Shown here: positions 33,055 through 44,137 of the stretch, in pieces
Numbering within the stretch: the stretch's first letter is position 1
Layout of the letters: the number at the start of each line of letters is the position of its first letter
NCBI RefSeq assembly: GCF_026914185.1
Contig: NC_070567.1
Span: forward strand, 6,660,001 to 6,724,000
Source: Puccinia triticina
Lineage: Eukaryota; Basidiomycota; Pucciniomycetes; Pucciniales; Pucciniaceae
Direction of reading: 5' to 3'
DNA length: 64,000 nucleotides
Program-made: the position numbers and the translations under genes
Notes under the pieces: generated by a model
The model's input: the letters and a program-made list of their open reading frames with translations, nothing else
The model's database searches: none
Told to the model about the DNA's origin: nothing

Positions 33055-34908
33055 TCAGTTGGAATCCCTGAGAGAAGGCAAACATGGACTCAACTTGTTA
33101 AGGGCAGATAAAGCCAGCTCTACCCCTAAGAAGGTGGCAGCATTGGCCGGGACAGCTCTCCACATAGCTGGACCAAGACCTTTAAATAAAGCTTTAGGTC
33201 CATCTGCTTTCACCGTTTGCTTCGCACAATCGATGAACCCAGAATAAGCCCCTTCTGGTGCAGATTGAAGCCGAGATTTAATCACCTGTTGGGTTTCATT
33301 ATAAAAAAAATTCATCAGGCTCATTTTCGTTCATCGTATTGAGACACTTTGGTTTTAGGCCAAGATGGTATGTCGAGAGAGCGTTGAGATTGTCAACTCA
33401 CATCAGGGGGGATAGCAATTGACCACATGGCAATACCAGCAAAGCCTAAATCAATCAGGTGTCAGATCATTGTTTACCCCAGTCGGTTTAGCAATGTGAA
33501 AGTATCTGAATCTACGATAGACTGATGTACCTCCCGATGCGCAGATAGCAGTCAAGTTGAGTTTTGTAGGATCGGAGCCGGCTGGAGTCAGCGCTTTCTT
33601 CGCCGCTTCGTAAGCAACAAAGTATCTAAAAGAAGAGAGGAGTTGGAAGGACGTGAGTCGATGATCTGCTGGCGAAACCAGTTTATTGTTGCTAAGCAGA
33701 TTACTTACGCAGCGCTACCAGGTGCATCACGTACGACTGTGGCAAGTGAGCCTCGGAAAATGCTTTTGACACCGCCTTCCTTGTAAACCTGCCGTACACA
33801 ATCGATTGCACCCGAATACTTTTGTTGACCAGCGCTTTGACCATCGACCTGAAAGTTGATATGAGTGAGTAGGTTCGAAAATTCGTTGTCTTTTCAGAAT
33901 TGAGGACTTACTTGTAGTAAGACTTTGATTCTCTCGATCGGAGCAGCTATCAGAGTAGTTGGCAGAGCACTAAATCCACCAGCAATAGCGTACTCGGAGT
34001 ATGTCAGCTCCTTGGAGGTTCGAGCTGGAGTAAACGAATACACCAAATTCTTTCCCATTGCATATCCCTTGAGGCCATCATGCGAATCAAGATCAGCCTC
34101 AGGGACGAACTTTTCAAAAAAGAAAGTGCGGTTCTTCGAAAGATCTGGTCGGACTCACCCAAAAGGAAACGGCAAACATGGGTGTAACCCCCGCTAGAGG
34201 ACTACTCATTCCTCTGTAGAATCTGTGGATGTGGCCACAAGTCAGGCTCTTTGAGTATCATATTACTTTTAATGAAGAAAGATCAGACATATCCCCTAGA
34301 GAAAAACAAAATGATCGAACCCTGAGACCCCGTCCTTGGCGAATGTCCTTCGAACCACATCCATCGTTCCAGAATACTGACCAGGTTGGGCAGTCTGTAG
34401 TCTGGTCTTGGTTAAATCAAAAGGCTGGCCTGCAAGCGAATGCGTTTTGAACATGTCAAAATTGCCAAAATGACGTCTTTTCCCGAGAATAAAGTCCTAA
34501 CACCCCTGCGACATAACTGGGATCGGGGGGCAAAGAACTAAGCAGCACTTACCGACCAACACCGCACAAATGCCACCGAAGCCACCTGTGGAGGATGGCG
34601 AGAAATAGAGTCGCCCGGGTTATCCATCCGTACAACGCAAGATCTACGACGAGAACACGAACAAGACCTTACCAGAGAGAAAGCTTTTCCATGCTTGGGT
34701 GGGTTTAGCGGTCACTTGATTTCCTCCGATAGTTTGGGAGGGAGATTTGTCCAATGCAGCTTGTTGGTCAGGTGGGAGTGGCGCTGGAGGTTTCTCGGAA
34801 AACTTGGTGCCGCCAGTCGACGGGGTAGCCTGTCCAGTGTGAAAATGATTGATCAGTGTAAACTGCTTCTGGATCAACGAAGTGAGATCGACATGCTGAA
34901 CTCACCAT
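33055..34908 (-). CDS. CRC1: mitochondrial carnitine/acylcarnitine carrier
   Basis: An inner-membrane antiporter that exchanges acylcarnitine for carnitine, linking peroxisomal and cytosolic acyl units to mitochondrial oxidation. Ten exons join in phase: 34908-34906, 34829-34673, 34585-34553, 34429-34321, 34222-34159, 34067-33912, 33848-33709, 33625-33531, 33445-33402 and 33285-33055, giving 343 aa. All three mitochondrial-carrier signatures are present and intact: QPFDLTKTRLQT, APIERIKVLLQ and IPPDVIKSRLQ. The second repeat motif APIERIK and the segment RGMSSPLAGVTPMFAVSFWG are what I recall as typical of the CACT/SLC25A20/Crc1 branch. The first exon is just the ATG codon, followed by a GTGAGT donor. 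An N-terminal extension rich in Pro/Lys precedes the first helix (WKSFLSGGFGGICAVLVG). The symbol is by homology; a related amino-acid or ornithine carrier is a less likely alternative. Confidence 0.85.
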
Positions 34909-34929
34909 TTCTGTACAGTTGATTGATAG

Positions 34930-35689
34930 CTTTTGGTCCGGCCGGTGTTACGTAACGTCAACACGTACATATGCACACATATAAATACATACACCTGATA
35001 TATATACCCCACTGAGAGCACCTCCACCGCGGGCGCTAAATCTGGGACCATCCGACGACGTTTGCCTTGCACAGCACCGGCAGACGTCAGCATAACCACA
35101 AGCTGCAACCGGCGCCAAGAAGTTGAACCTCCCCAAGGTTGGGAGCCAAGTTAAGGCTGTCACCCGGGGTTCGGGTCGGGGCATGAGTGCTCAGCCCGCA
35201 CCCTGAACCCCGTATGCCCCGAGGTATGCACCGATCCCCGGGCATGACTTTTTCTCCAAGACGGGTCGGGCCCGGCCTGGCCCGACGATCCGGAGCCCTC
35301 GGAGGAACCCACTAACCACCCAATAGATGAATCTGAAGGCCGGCGAAGCCTCCCCCTTCCTTGTTTAGGCAAGTTCACCGGCCGTCTTGGATGGACAAGT
35401 GTGTTTTTTGCCTTCTCCACTGATTTTTAGGCAACCAAGCTTGATTTTATCCCTGCCAAGTTAACAAGACAACATGCAAATGACACATGGTCATTCCTGC
35501 ATGAACACTTGAAGTCAAAAAATGACTAAAAAATTGCTCAAATACCTGTCCTGAGCAATTTACCCATCAGAATGCAATGCGCCGGTTGGGGCATGTCAGA
35601 GCGCCATCCCAAGCCCTGAACCCCGGGGTCCAATGCCCGGGGAATAGCCTTGGGGCATGGGTTTGGGTTACAGCCTTAAGCCAGTGTCC
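34930..35689. other. carrier upstream region and GC-rich dispersed repeat
   Basis: The promoter side of the carrier gene is AT-rich to about 35010. From 35040 to 35440, and again at 35580-35680, there are GC-rich pieces sharing phrases such as ggggcatg and ccctgaacccc. These are related repeat fragments, not genes. Confidence 0.4.
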
Positions 35690-36035
35690 AATTGTCGGAG
35701 CGCACATTTGCGTTAAAAGCGTCCATCAGACACTCCTAGAGGAGAGTGTCCAATGGATGCTCCGGTTGGAGTGTCTGATTGTCGGAGCGCAAATTTGTGT
35801 TAAAAGCGTCCATCGGACACTCCCGGAGGAGAGTGTCCGATGGATGCTATTTTTTGGGTGTCCAAATGACGCTTTGGCCAGCAAAGCGGCACTTGGACGC
35901 TTTTTGAAACCATCCAAGTGATGCTTTTGCCCCGTAGCGTCCATTGGATGCTCTGGGAGCATCCTCTGGACGCTTCCAGGGCAAAAGCGTCCATTGGATG
36001 GGGCGGTTTCCCAGAAACCCACCCCGTGGTGTATG
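35690..36035 (-). repeat. degenerate minisatellite-like repeat, copy 2 (inverted)
   Basis: The same repeat as 7262-7700 in the opposite orientation. It carries tgtcggagcgca and gcgtccat phrases, ends with ggggcggtttcccagaaacc, and is built of gtgtccgatggatgc variants. ORFs crossing it (35577-35921 and the minus-strand frames) are repeat artefacts. Confidence 0.7.
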
Positions 36036-36320
36036 TGGTGTCACTGCCAGCAAACAGGTAACAAAATCCCAATTTTGTCGTGCTGACAAAATCCAAATTT
36101 TGCCCCAAGTTTGAGCCCCAGCGCTGTTGTCACGTGCCGTGGATTTTGTCACCTGCCATTCTCAGTGGCAGGTGCAAGAGGAAAGCACGACTCCCTTGAT
36201 TGCCGGTGCTAACCGGTCATCAAGGGGACACACACACCTCCCTTGATAGCCTGTCTGTACCGGCCATCAAGAGGAACACACAACCACTACCAAGATGGAT
36301 GAATTTGCGATGTCGTATAT

Positions 36321-36503
36321 TTATGGTGTTCAAAGTTGGTTTGCATAATTTTATGCATGCATAAATCATAAAATCATAAAAATATTGTGGTGAGGAAATT
36401 TTGTATTACATAATCAGACAGTCATATCCCCTGGAAAAAAGATTTTATGATTTTATGATTTATGCATCCATAAAATTATGCAAACCAACTTTGAACACCA
36501 TAA
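36321..36503. repeat. 183-bp palindromic MITE
   Basis: The left arm ttatggtgttcaaagttggt pairs with the right arm accaactttgaacaccataa, and the inner parts (gcataattttatgcat, cataaatcataaaatcataa) pair as well. It is non-coding. It lies directly beside the left end of the large foldback at 36523. Confidence 0.75.
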
Positions 36504-37303
36504 TTGATCAATATAGCGTATATTGATCAGTTTATATTGATCATTTTTTTTTATTCCTCTTGATACCTTTGTCTGTGTTCCATGTCTCCTTAATACTCTT
36601 CTATAATCTCTCTCCTTTCCCTTGTGTTAGCTTCAAGCCACAGGAATCTTTTTTTTTTCTGATAACATTCATAAATTTCTACATACACCGTTCAATTCTG
36701 TATGAAAAAAAGACATTGCAAGTTTTAGGATTAATCCAGGGTGGCTGAGGGGTCTCAATTTTTTTTCTTGTTTTTTTTTTTACTTCAACAATTAATGTTA
36801 TCAGAAGTCTCCAAATCTACTTTTTTTCAAAAAAGGAAAAACATTGACCCCTGACCTCTCTCATGATACCATCCTGCACACATTGTTAATTTGGTTGGTT
36901 GAAATTCCTGAAGATATTGCACATCATACATGAAGTTCTCCATGCATAGATGGCCTTTTTGAAATTAGTTTACCATGGTTGAGCATATTTTTGTCAGGTT
37001 TTTTTTATCTACTTTTGTTTTCAAACACAGATCATTAATGAGGAATATTTCCACATAAAATTTCATCAAATGATTGTTCTGCATATAAAACCCAAAAATG
37101 TTGTGTTTGGGGTCACATCCATTATGCAGCAGCTACAATCTGATCAATTGCCAAATATCACTACTTTGATAGTTTCTTGGTGTTTCTGCCACTATATCTC
37201 ATCCCAGCGTGGGAATTCTGCAAAGATATTGTTACCAAAATGTTGAGAAGCCACCAAAGTTTCATTATGTACCTTTACTGACCACAAAACCCCCAAATGT
37301 AGC

Positions 37304-37659
37304 TGTTGAGTTAGTCATCTTTGTATTCCTTTCTCATGTTTCTTTTCCCTGCTTTTCACATGTCACAGCCTGTTCTCCTCATGTCACACACTCCTCTTGT
37401 ACACCTGAGGCAGCGGGCGTGGAAGGATTCTCTTTCCTCATCCTTCCACACCTCTTTGTCACTCGCCCGGCATCGTGCTTGCTGCCCTCAGGTACCGTCA
37501 TCTGTTCTTTTCTTCTTTTCTTTCTCTTCTTTCTCTTCTTTGTCATTTCCTTTTTTTTTCTCTCTCTGTGTGTGAAATGATATCTAATCCTTCCACACCT
37601 CTTCGTCACTCGCCCGGCATTGTGCTCGCTGCCCTCAGTCCCCCTTGTCTAGCTCATCA
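37304..37659 (+). repeat. copia A 5' LTR
   Basis: A TG...CA LTR. It contains a gtggaaggat / atccttccac hairpin and a 52-bp direct duplication (37440-37491 and 37587-37638). The first copy ends CAG|GTACCG and the second ends CTCAG, an intron-like arrangement. Confidence 0.9.
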
Positions 37660-37671
37660 GGTTATGAGCCC
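37660..37671 (+). other. primer-binding site, half-tRNA iMet type
   Basis: ggttatgagccc directly follows the LTR. It is complementary to the anticodon stem-loop of eukaryotic initiator tRNA-Met (gggctcataacc), as in Drosophila copia, which primes from a cleaved half-tRNA. Confidence 0.8.
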
Positions 37672-37784
37672 GCGCTAGGCTCCAGCTACCAGGCACGTTA
37701 AATAAGTTGGTCTATCGAGTGGAATACTGGTGAATTCTCTGAAGGATCAACACCAACTCTTGATTTCGGGATCCGTCTCTCAAT

Positions 37785-40700
37785 ATGTCGTCGCCATCCG
37801 GTTCTAAACCTACCCCGACTACTCTCATTGACAACGGTGTAACCATTACAATACATTGAGCGTATTGGGTAAACGTTTTTCATTGAAGATGCATACCTAC
37901 ATGTACAATTTTTTGTTTTTAGCCATTATCCATACAATAACAGCCAAAAACAAAAAATTGGACATGTAGGTATGCATCTTCAATGAAAAACGTTTACCCA
38001 ATACGCTCAATGTATCGTAATGGTTACACCGTTGCTCTCAACTTTGGAGTCGGCCTCAACGATGAACAGTCCGTCAACAAAATAATGGGCGCGAAAATTC
38101 TACCCCTCACAGCTCCGGACTCGGATTCCAACTACTCCGACTGGGAATACCAGGTACTAACCCTTCTCAAAAACTACAATATTGACTACATCCTTAAAGC
38201 CACTAAGCCGGAGCTTCGCCCCGCAACGTGGGAACGAGACAATAAGGCCGTATGCACTCTGTTCTCTCAAATTGTCGAACCTCCCAACTTCCGCTACACC
38301 AAGCCGAACAGGAAGGACACAGCCAAAGCCTGGGAGGCCCTTAAAGTAGCTCACCACGACTGCTCGGCTGGAGGCAGAATGTACTGGCTTTGAAAGATTT
38401 CCACCTCTAAGAAGGAGGGCGATGATGTACTCGCGCACATTGACGAGGTCGCCAAAGTTGCTGATCGTCACAGCTCCCTCATTACCCCGGATAAACCACT
38501 CACCGTAGATGAAATCCACGCTACAGCTCTGATCAACTCACTCCCAAAGGACCGGATCAACTGCGTGTCGTCACTCATGAACCAGCCACACGTATCCGCC
38601 GAGCAAATAACCATGGCTCTAAAAGGCGAACATCTTCGCAGGAAAACCCACGACGGCGAGGAGCCAATCTCAGTCTCTTCAGCCAAGCCCAAGCCCTCAG
38701 ACAGCAAGCCTCCGGCTAAATCTCGCGGTCGTAATGATTGCCCTCCTCGCACCAATACCCGTCACTGTGACTTCTGCAACGTGGACGGCCATGACCTCAA
38801 CAGCTGTAACAACACTCGCCGGATCCTGGATGAGCACAAAGCCAATCAGCGCTCTCGGTCGAACCCAAATGACCAAGAGAAACGTCACGGTGGCCAAACA
38901 AAACCAGCGGCCCGGGACGGCAGAACGTCGGCAGCAACCCTTGGTCAAGCCTCCCATACCTACGCGGAAGACGAGTCCGATTATTTGGGTTCCGAGCTGG
39001 AAGTCACCGCAGGCAATGCCGTGGCATCCCTCTCTGCCTCATCTGGTTTGCTTGGTACCGGCAATGCAAACATTGACTCCGGATGCTCGATGTCAATGAC
39101 GCCTGACATCTCAGCCGTGGAGCAGCCAAAGACTGATAGCACCCCAGTTCGTTTAGCGGACCACTTGGTCTTCGAGGCCTCTCACAAGGGTCTGGCTAAG
39201 CTCCCTCTCTCAGCCGACTTGTCTGTCAAGACTCTCGTGGTCCCCGCACTCCATGATCCACTCTTATCAGTAGCGGCGATGTGCGACGAGGGCCTAACCG
39301 TGGTCTTCACGAAATCATCCTGCGATTTCCTCGACTCCACATCCGTCAAGATCACAGGCGACCTCCTCGGAAGAGGATATAGGCGCGGAAACCTCTATTA
39401 CCTGCCTTCGGCACCTGTGAGCTCTAACTCCTCTACTCATCTACTCTCCAAGCCCCCTGAGAATTCCCTCATGGCATATCATCTTTGTTTCTCCCATATT
39501 GGGCTGAAACCCCTCAAACTCCTGCTGAGAACGCATCACATTACCCCGTCAGTCATGAACGAGATCGATGTCCAATGGTTCCCGACGTGCGTTCAATCTA
39601 AGATGCCAAGGAAGGCTTTCAAATCTCGCTCAGCTCACAGGTCCTCTTCTCCGGGCCAGCTAATTCACTTGGATGTGGGTTCCTACGAAGTCCTTTCAAG
39701 AGAAGGATATAAGTATTTCATTACCTTTGTCGATGACTGCTCCAAGTTCCTTACTGTCTATCCTATGAAATCAAAAAGTGATTCCTTTGCATGTTTTAAG
39801 GTCTTCCATGCATTCTTTGAGAAGAGTGGCATGCACAAAATACTTGTCCTGAGAACTGACAACGGTGGCAAGTACATTTCAAATGAGTTCTCATCGTACC
39901 TTACTCAAGCTGGGATTAAACACGAGCCGGGTCCTCCCCACTCCCCTGAACTCAATGGAGTGGCTGAGCGGACTAACAGGACAATAAGCAAAATCGTGAG
40001 GTCCTCCCTTCTGAGCGCCCATCTACCTAAATTGTTTTGGGTAGATGCTCTTTGACATGCTCTTTTCGCGTTCAACTCCTTTCCCTGTTTTACTCCGCAG
40101 GGTTTCAAATCTCCGACCTCAATCCTAAACATACCGCCGGTCGATCTCAAGAACCTTCACCCATTCGGATGCCTGGTCTGGTACAAGGTCCCAGAAGCAA
40201 ACCGCAAGAAATTGGACAAGAAAGGTCGGGCATCGATTCTTCTGTCATACCTCTCGGAGGGCAATGGTGTTTGACTATGGGATCTAGAATCGAGGTCCGT
40301 CCTAAAGTCAGATGATGTCATCTTCGAGGATCTCTCCTTCCCATACGGCTCAAAGCTCACGGCCACGACAGGGCCGGTACCGGTAGAAGTCAAGTGGCCT
40401 CAAGAACCACTGAGAGACACTCCCCGGCTTGCATAAAGTCTTCAACCCCCACCTGTGTCTCCGAGACCTTCACCTCTCCCCTCAGACCAGTCAGAAAGGT
40501 CTCCAGCTCTCCCTCAGCAACCCAAAAATCACTCCAAACTTAAAGCTGGGGAACCGTCAACGACACAAGACCGTCCCCCCACCCCAGATCTACCTCTGCT
40601 CAACATTCCCCTCCGTCCCCGCTTTGATTGGAGACTCACTGCATCAATCCACGCTCCTGGGAACGCTCCCCGGGACCCAACACCAATATGCTCAGACTCG

Positions 40701-42516
40701 GATTCCGGCGTGAGTTCCCCGCTGAGCTCCCCGTCAGACCCTTCCCCAGCTCTATCCACTCCAGATCTGTCTATAATTGCTCTTCCCCCCCTTCCTCCTT
40801 CGCCTCCTCCCCGCCCTCCCAGGTGCCCCACCCCACCGGTGAAAGCTCCCACTACACCGCCGCCCGCGCCGCCGTCTCCGAAAGCCACTATGCCTCCCCG
40901 TCGCCGCTCCGGAAGGGAACGCAAAGCCCCTGATTGCTATGGTAACTGGGCCAAAAATGCGTCCACCGACTCGGACGTTGACACACCAAAAACTTGGCGT
41001 CAGTTGCTAAACTCACCAAACAAACATCGTTGGCTCAGGGCGGCGGAAGAGGAATTTGCCTCCCTCCTTGGCATGCAAACATGGAGACTTGTTCCAAGAC
41101 CCAAGAAGAGGTGTATAATTAAATCAAAATGGGTTTTTAAAGTTAAGCGCCGCCCCGACCACACTATTCAGAAACTCAAAGCCCGCCTAGTGGCCATGGG
41201 ATATTCTCAAATACAGGGTCTCGACTATGACGAGGTCTTCTTGCCGACTCTGAGACTGGAAACTCTTTGACTCATCTTCTCACTACTTGCGTCTTGAGGC
41301 TGGAAAGGCCGTCAAGTGGACTTCAAGACAGCTTTCCTCAATGGGCATCTGGACAAACTATTCATGGAACAACCACCTGTATTCGAGGATCCTCAACACC
41401 CCAACTGGGTTTGCGAGGTCAATCGTTCCCTCTATGGTCTCAAACAGTCTCCCCGCCAGTGGAACATCGAACTCCACAAGGCACTCCTTGAACTCGGCCT
41501 CACCAACTCAAAGTACAACCCAACCTTATATTTCAAGCTGAATTCGGGTGCCCTAGTGGGGGCGTTGACGACCCATGTTGATGACCTAGCTATAGTTGGT
41601 GAACCATCCTTCGTTGATTCTACCATCGCTGCGGTGGGCAAACGCTTCAAAATAGGAGCCGACAAAGAGTTGAGCCACTTTCTCTCCCTGAAGATTTCTC
41701 GTGACATCCCAAACATATTCATCTTTCTCAATCAAGCTCATTACATCACCAAAGTCTGCAAAAGATTCCTGAACGGCAAGCACACATCTGTCTCAACCCC
41801 CACAGACATCAACTTCAAGAACCTCAAGCACCGCTCGTCCTCCGACCTGTCCTCTCCAGGACCATACCCTCAACTGATTGGATCCCTGCTCTGGGTTTCC
41901 CAATGCACAAGACCGGACATATCATTCGCGGTGAACCGCCTATCTCAATTTCTCCGGGATCCCTCGGATGCTCACTGGTACGCAGGTCTCAGGATCCTTA
42001 ACTATCTCGTCACAACAAAAGATCTGCGCCTCCGTCTTGGAGGCGATCTCGTGCTGTCAGGGTACTCGGATTTGGACTGGGCCGAGGATAGAGACGACAG
42101 ACATTCAACGTCAGCATACACGTACCGAGTGGGTGACGGGGCCATTTCCTGGAAGTCCCGTAAGCAAGCAACAGTATCACTTTCCAGCACAGAAGCCAAA
42201 TATAAGGCCCTCTCCGACTCGTGCAAGGAGGGCCTATGGCTTCAAAACCTACTCACCGAGCTGCGTCTTTGCCCAGACACAGCCATTCCTCTACACGTCG
42301 ACAATGAAGGAGCCGAAGCTCTGGCAAAGAACCCCGCTCACCACGCAAGGACCAAACACATCCACGCAAGATATCATTTTATCCGCAAGTGCGTACAAGA
42401 GGGAGACATCTCCCTCCTACACGTCTTGACAAAAGAAATGTTAGCGGATATGCTAACTAAACCCCTGCCCAAGGGTAGCTCTGGAGAAACATCGTACAAT
42501 GTTCGGCATTGTGTAA
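37785..42516 (+). pseudogene. copia A Gag-PR-IN-RT-RNase H polyprotein, interrupted
   Basis: One reading frame runs through the whole element once the nested MITE (37828-38034) is discounted. Domains in order are the Gag domain, the zinc knuckle CX2CX4HX4C (CDFC...GH...SC), protease NIDSGCSMSMTPD, the HHCC region (with one Cys changed to Trp), and integrase D...D...E (LDVGSYEV, RTDNGGKYIS, GVAERTNRTI). RT (YGLKQSPRQW, HVDDLAIVGE) and RNase H (STEAKYKAL, HVDNEGAEAL) follow. In-frame UGAs lie at 38391, 40053, 40272, 41268 and 41295, and a UAA at 40434. A one-base shift near 42473 alters the last residues. At every UGA the aligned residue of the other copies, or of copia proteins generally, is Arg. 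Confidence 0.9.
37828..38034. mobile_element. 207-bp MITE inside copia A gag
   Basis: The arms caacggtgtaaccattac and gtaatggttacaccgttg are inverted copies extending about 90 bp each. The 6 bp ctctca occurs on both sides (37822-37827 and 38035-38040). Insert plus one duplication is 213 bp, so removing it restores the gag frame (PTTL followed by NFGVG). It inserted after element A landed or travelled within it. Confidence 0.8.
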
Positions 42517-42707
42517 TCCTTAGTCTTTTGTGGTCCGGTCTCCCAACGTCCCCTCCTCCCCACAACAATCCATTTTCATTCCTATCTCCCTGTCTTCAAC
42601 CTCCTCCTTCAATTTCCCTTTGTCTCCTTTTTCTTTTTTTTCTTTTCTTTTTTTCTTTTTTTCTCTTTCTGTCTTTCTTTCTGTGCCATGTCTGCAGCAA
42701 GGGGGGG

Positions 42708-43062
42708 TGTTGAGTTAGTCATCTTTGTATTCCTTTCTCATGTTTCTTTTCCCTGCTTTTCACATGTCACAGCCTGTTCTCCTCATGTCACACACTCCTC
42801 TTGTACACCTGAGGCAGCGGGCGTGGAAGGATTCTCTTTCCTCATCCTTCCACACCTCTTTGTCACTCGCCCGGCATCGTGCTTGCTGCCCTCAGGTACC
42901 GTCATCTGTTCTTTTCTTCTTTTCTTTCTCTTCTTTCTCTTCTTTGTCATTTCCTTTTTTTTCTCTCTCTCTGTGTGAAATGATATCTAATCCTTCCACA
43001 CCTCTTCGTCACTCGCCCGGCATCGTGCTTGCTGCCCTAAGTCCCCCTTGTCTAGCTCATCA
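42708..43062 (+). repeat. copia A 3' LTR
   Basis: Nearly identical to the 5' LTR, and preceded by the polypurine tract cagcaaggggggg. Two of the few differences are C/T changes at CpG sites. Confidence 0.92.
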
Positions 43063-43671
43063 GTAGCAGCTACAGTCTGGTCAGTTCCCAAATATCACTA
43101 CTTTGGTAGTTTCTTGGTGTTTCTGCCACTATATCTCATCCCAGCGTGAGAATTCTACTGCCATATGATTAGCAAAATGTTCAAAAGCCTCCAAAGTTTC
43201 ATTATGTACCTTTACTGACCACAAAACCCCCAAATGTGGCAGCTACAGTCTGATCAGTTTCCAAATATCACTAATTTGGTAGTGACTGGGTGTTTCTGCC
43301 ACTATATCTCATCCGGTGGTTTTGTGGTCAGTAAAGGTACATAATAAAACTTTGGGGGCTTTTGAACATTTTGGTAATCATATGGCAGAATATTTACCAC
43401 ACTGGGATGAGATATAGTGGCAGAAACACCAAGAAACTACCAAAGTAGTGATATTTGGAAACTAATCAGACTGTAGCTGCTACATTTGGGAGTTTTGTGG
43501 TAAGTAAAGGTACATGATGAATCTTTGGGGGCCTTTGAACATTTTGGTAACCATACACCAGAAGGATTCCCACGCTGAGATGAGAAATAGTGGCAGAAAC
43601 ACCAAAAAACCACCAAAGTAGTGATTTTTGGGAACTGATCAGACTGCTACTACATTTGGGGGTTTTGTGGT

Positions 43672-44013
43672 TGTTGAGTGTTATACTCAGGTTTTTTTTC
43701 TCTGCTATGCTTCTCACATTTCACTCATCTTTTCATTTCACAACCATGTCACATGTTGTATGTAGACTACCTGAGGCAGCAGGCGTGGAAGGATCCCTTT
43801 CATCATCCTTCCACAAACCTCAAACACCGCCCTGCATCGTGCCTGCTGTTCTCAGGTAGGTTTAGTTTCTTCTTTCTTTCTTTCTTCTTTCCTCTCCTGT
43901 TCTCTTGTCCCTTTTCCCCATTGATGTTCTAGTCTAACATGCAATTGATCATCCTTCCACGAACCTCGAACACCGCCCCGCATCGTGCCTGCTGTTCTCA
44001 GTTCACCTCATCA
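43672..44013 (+). repeat. copia B 5' LTR
   Basis: Contains the gtggaaggat...atccttccac hairpin and a 51-bp direct duplication (43805-43855 and 43951-44001). The first copy is followed by GTAGGT and the second ends TTCTCAG. The spacer holds a long pyrimidine tract and a ctaac. The primer-binding site ggttatgagc follows at 44014. Confidence 0.9.
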
Positions 44014-44137
44014 GGTTATGAGCACCAGTTAGCCTCCGGCTAAACTATTCTTGCTAGACACGTTAAATACAGGCGATCACGGTGTTACGAATTGTGCTTA
44101 TCTCAAGGATCAAATCTCGACTTCTTCTCCGAACCCC

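Larger units (their letters stand above)
37304..43062 (+). mobile_element. Ty1/copia retrotransposon A, full length, TSD gtagc
   Basis: Two 355-356 bp LTRs (37304-37659 and 42708-43062) start TGTTGAG and end CATCA. The 5-bp gtagc flanks the element (37299-37303 and 43063-43067). A primer-binding site follows the 5' LTR and a polypurine tract precedes the 3' LTR. The LTRs differ at only a handful of positions, so insertion was recent. Even so, the internal frame carries several UGA codons and cannot make an intact polyprotein without suppression. Confidence 0.95.

Noticed and set aside
37698..37883. 61-codon minus-strand ORF sharing its start with the plus-strand ORF at 37983
   Set aside because: Both starts are the two arms of the MITE nested in copia A; the similarity is the inverted repeat, not a gene.
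40529..40924. Gly-rich 131-codon ORF antisense to the copia A linker
   Set aside because: Shadow of the Pro/Ser-rich linker on the other strand; the equivalent shadow appears at 46728-46991 in copia B.
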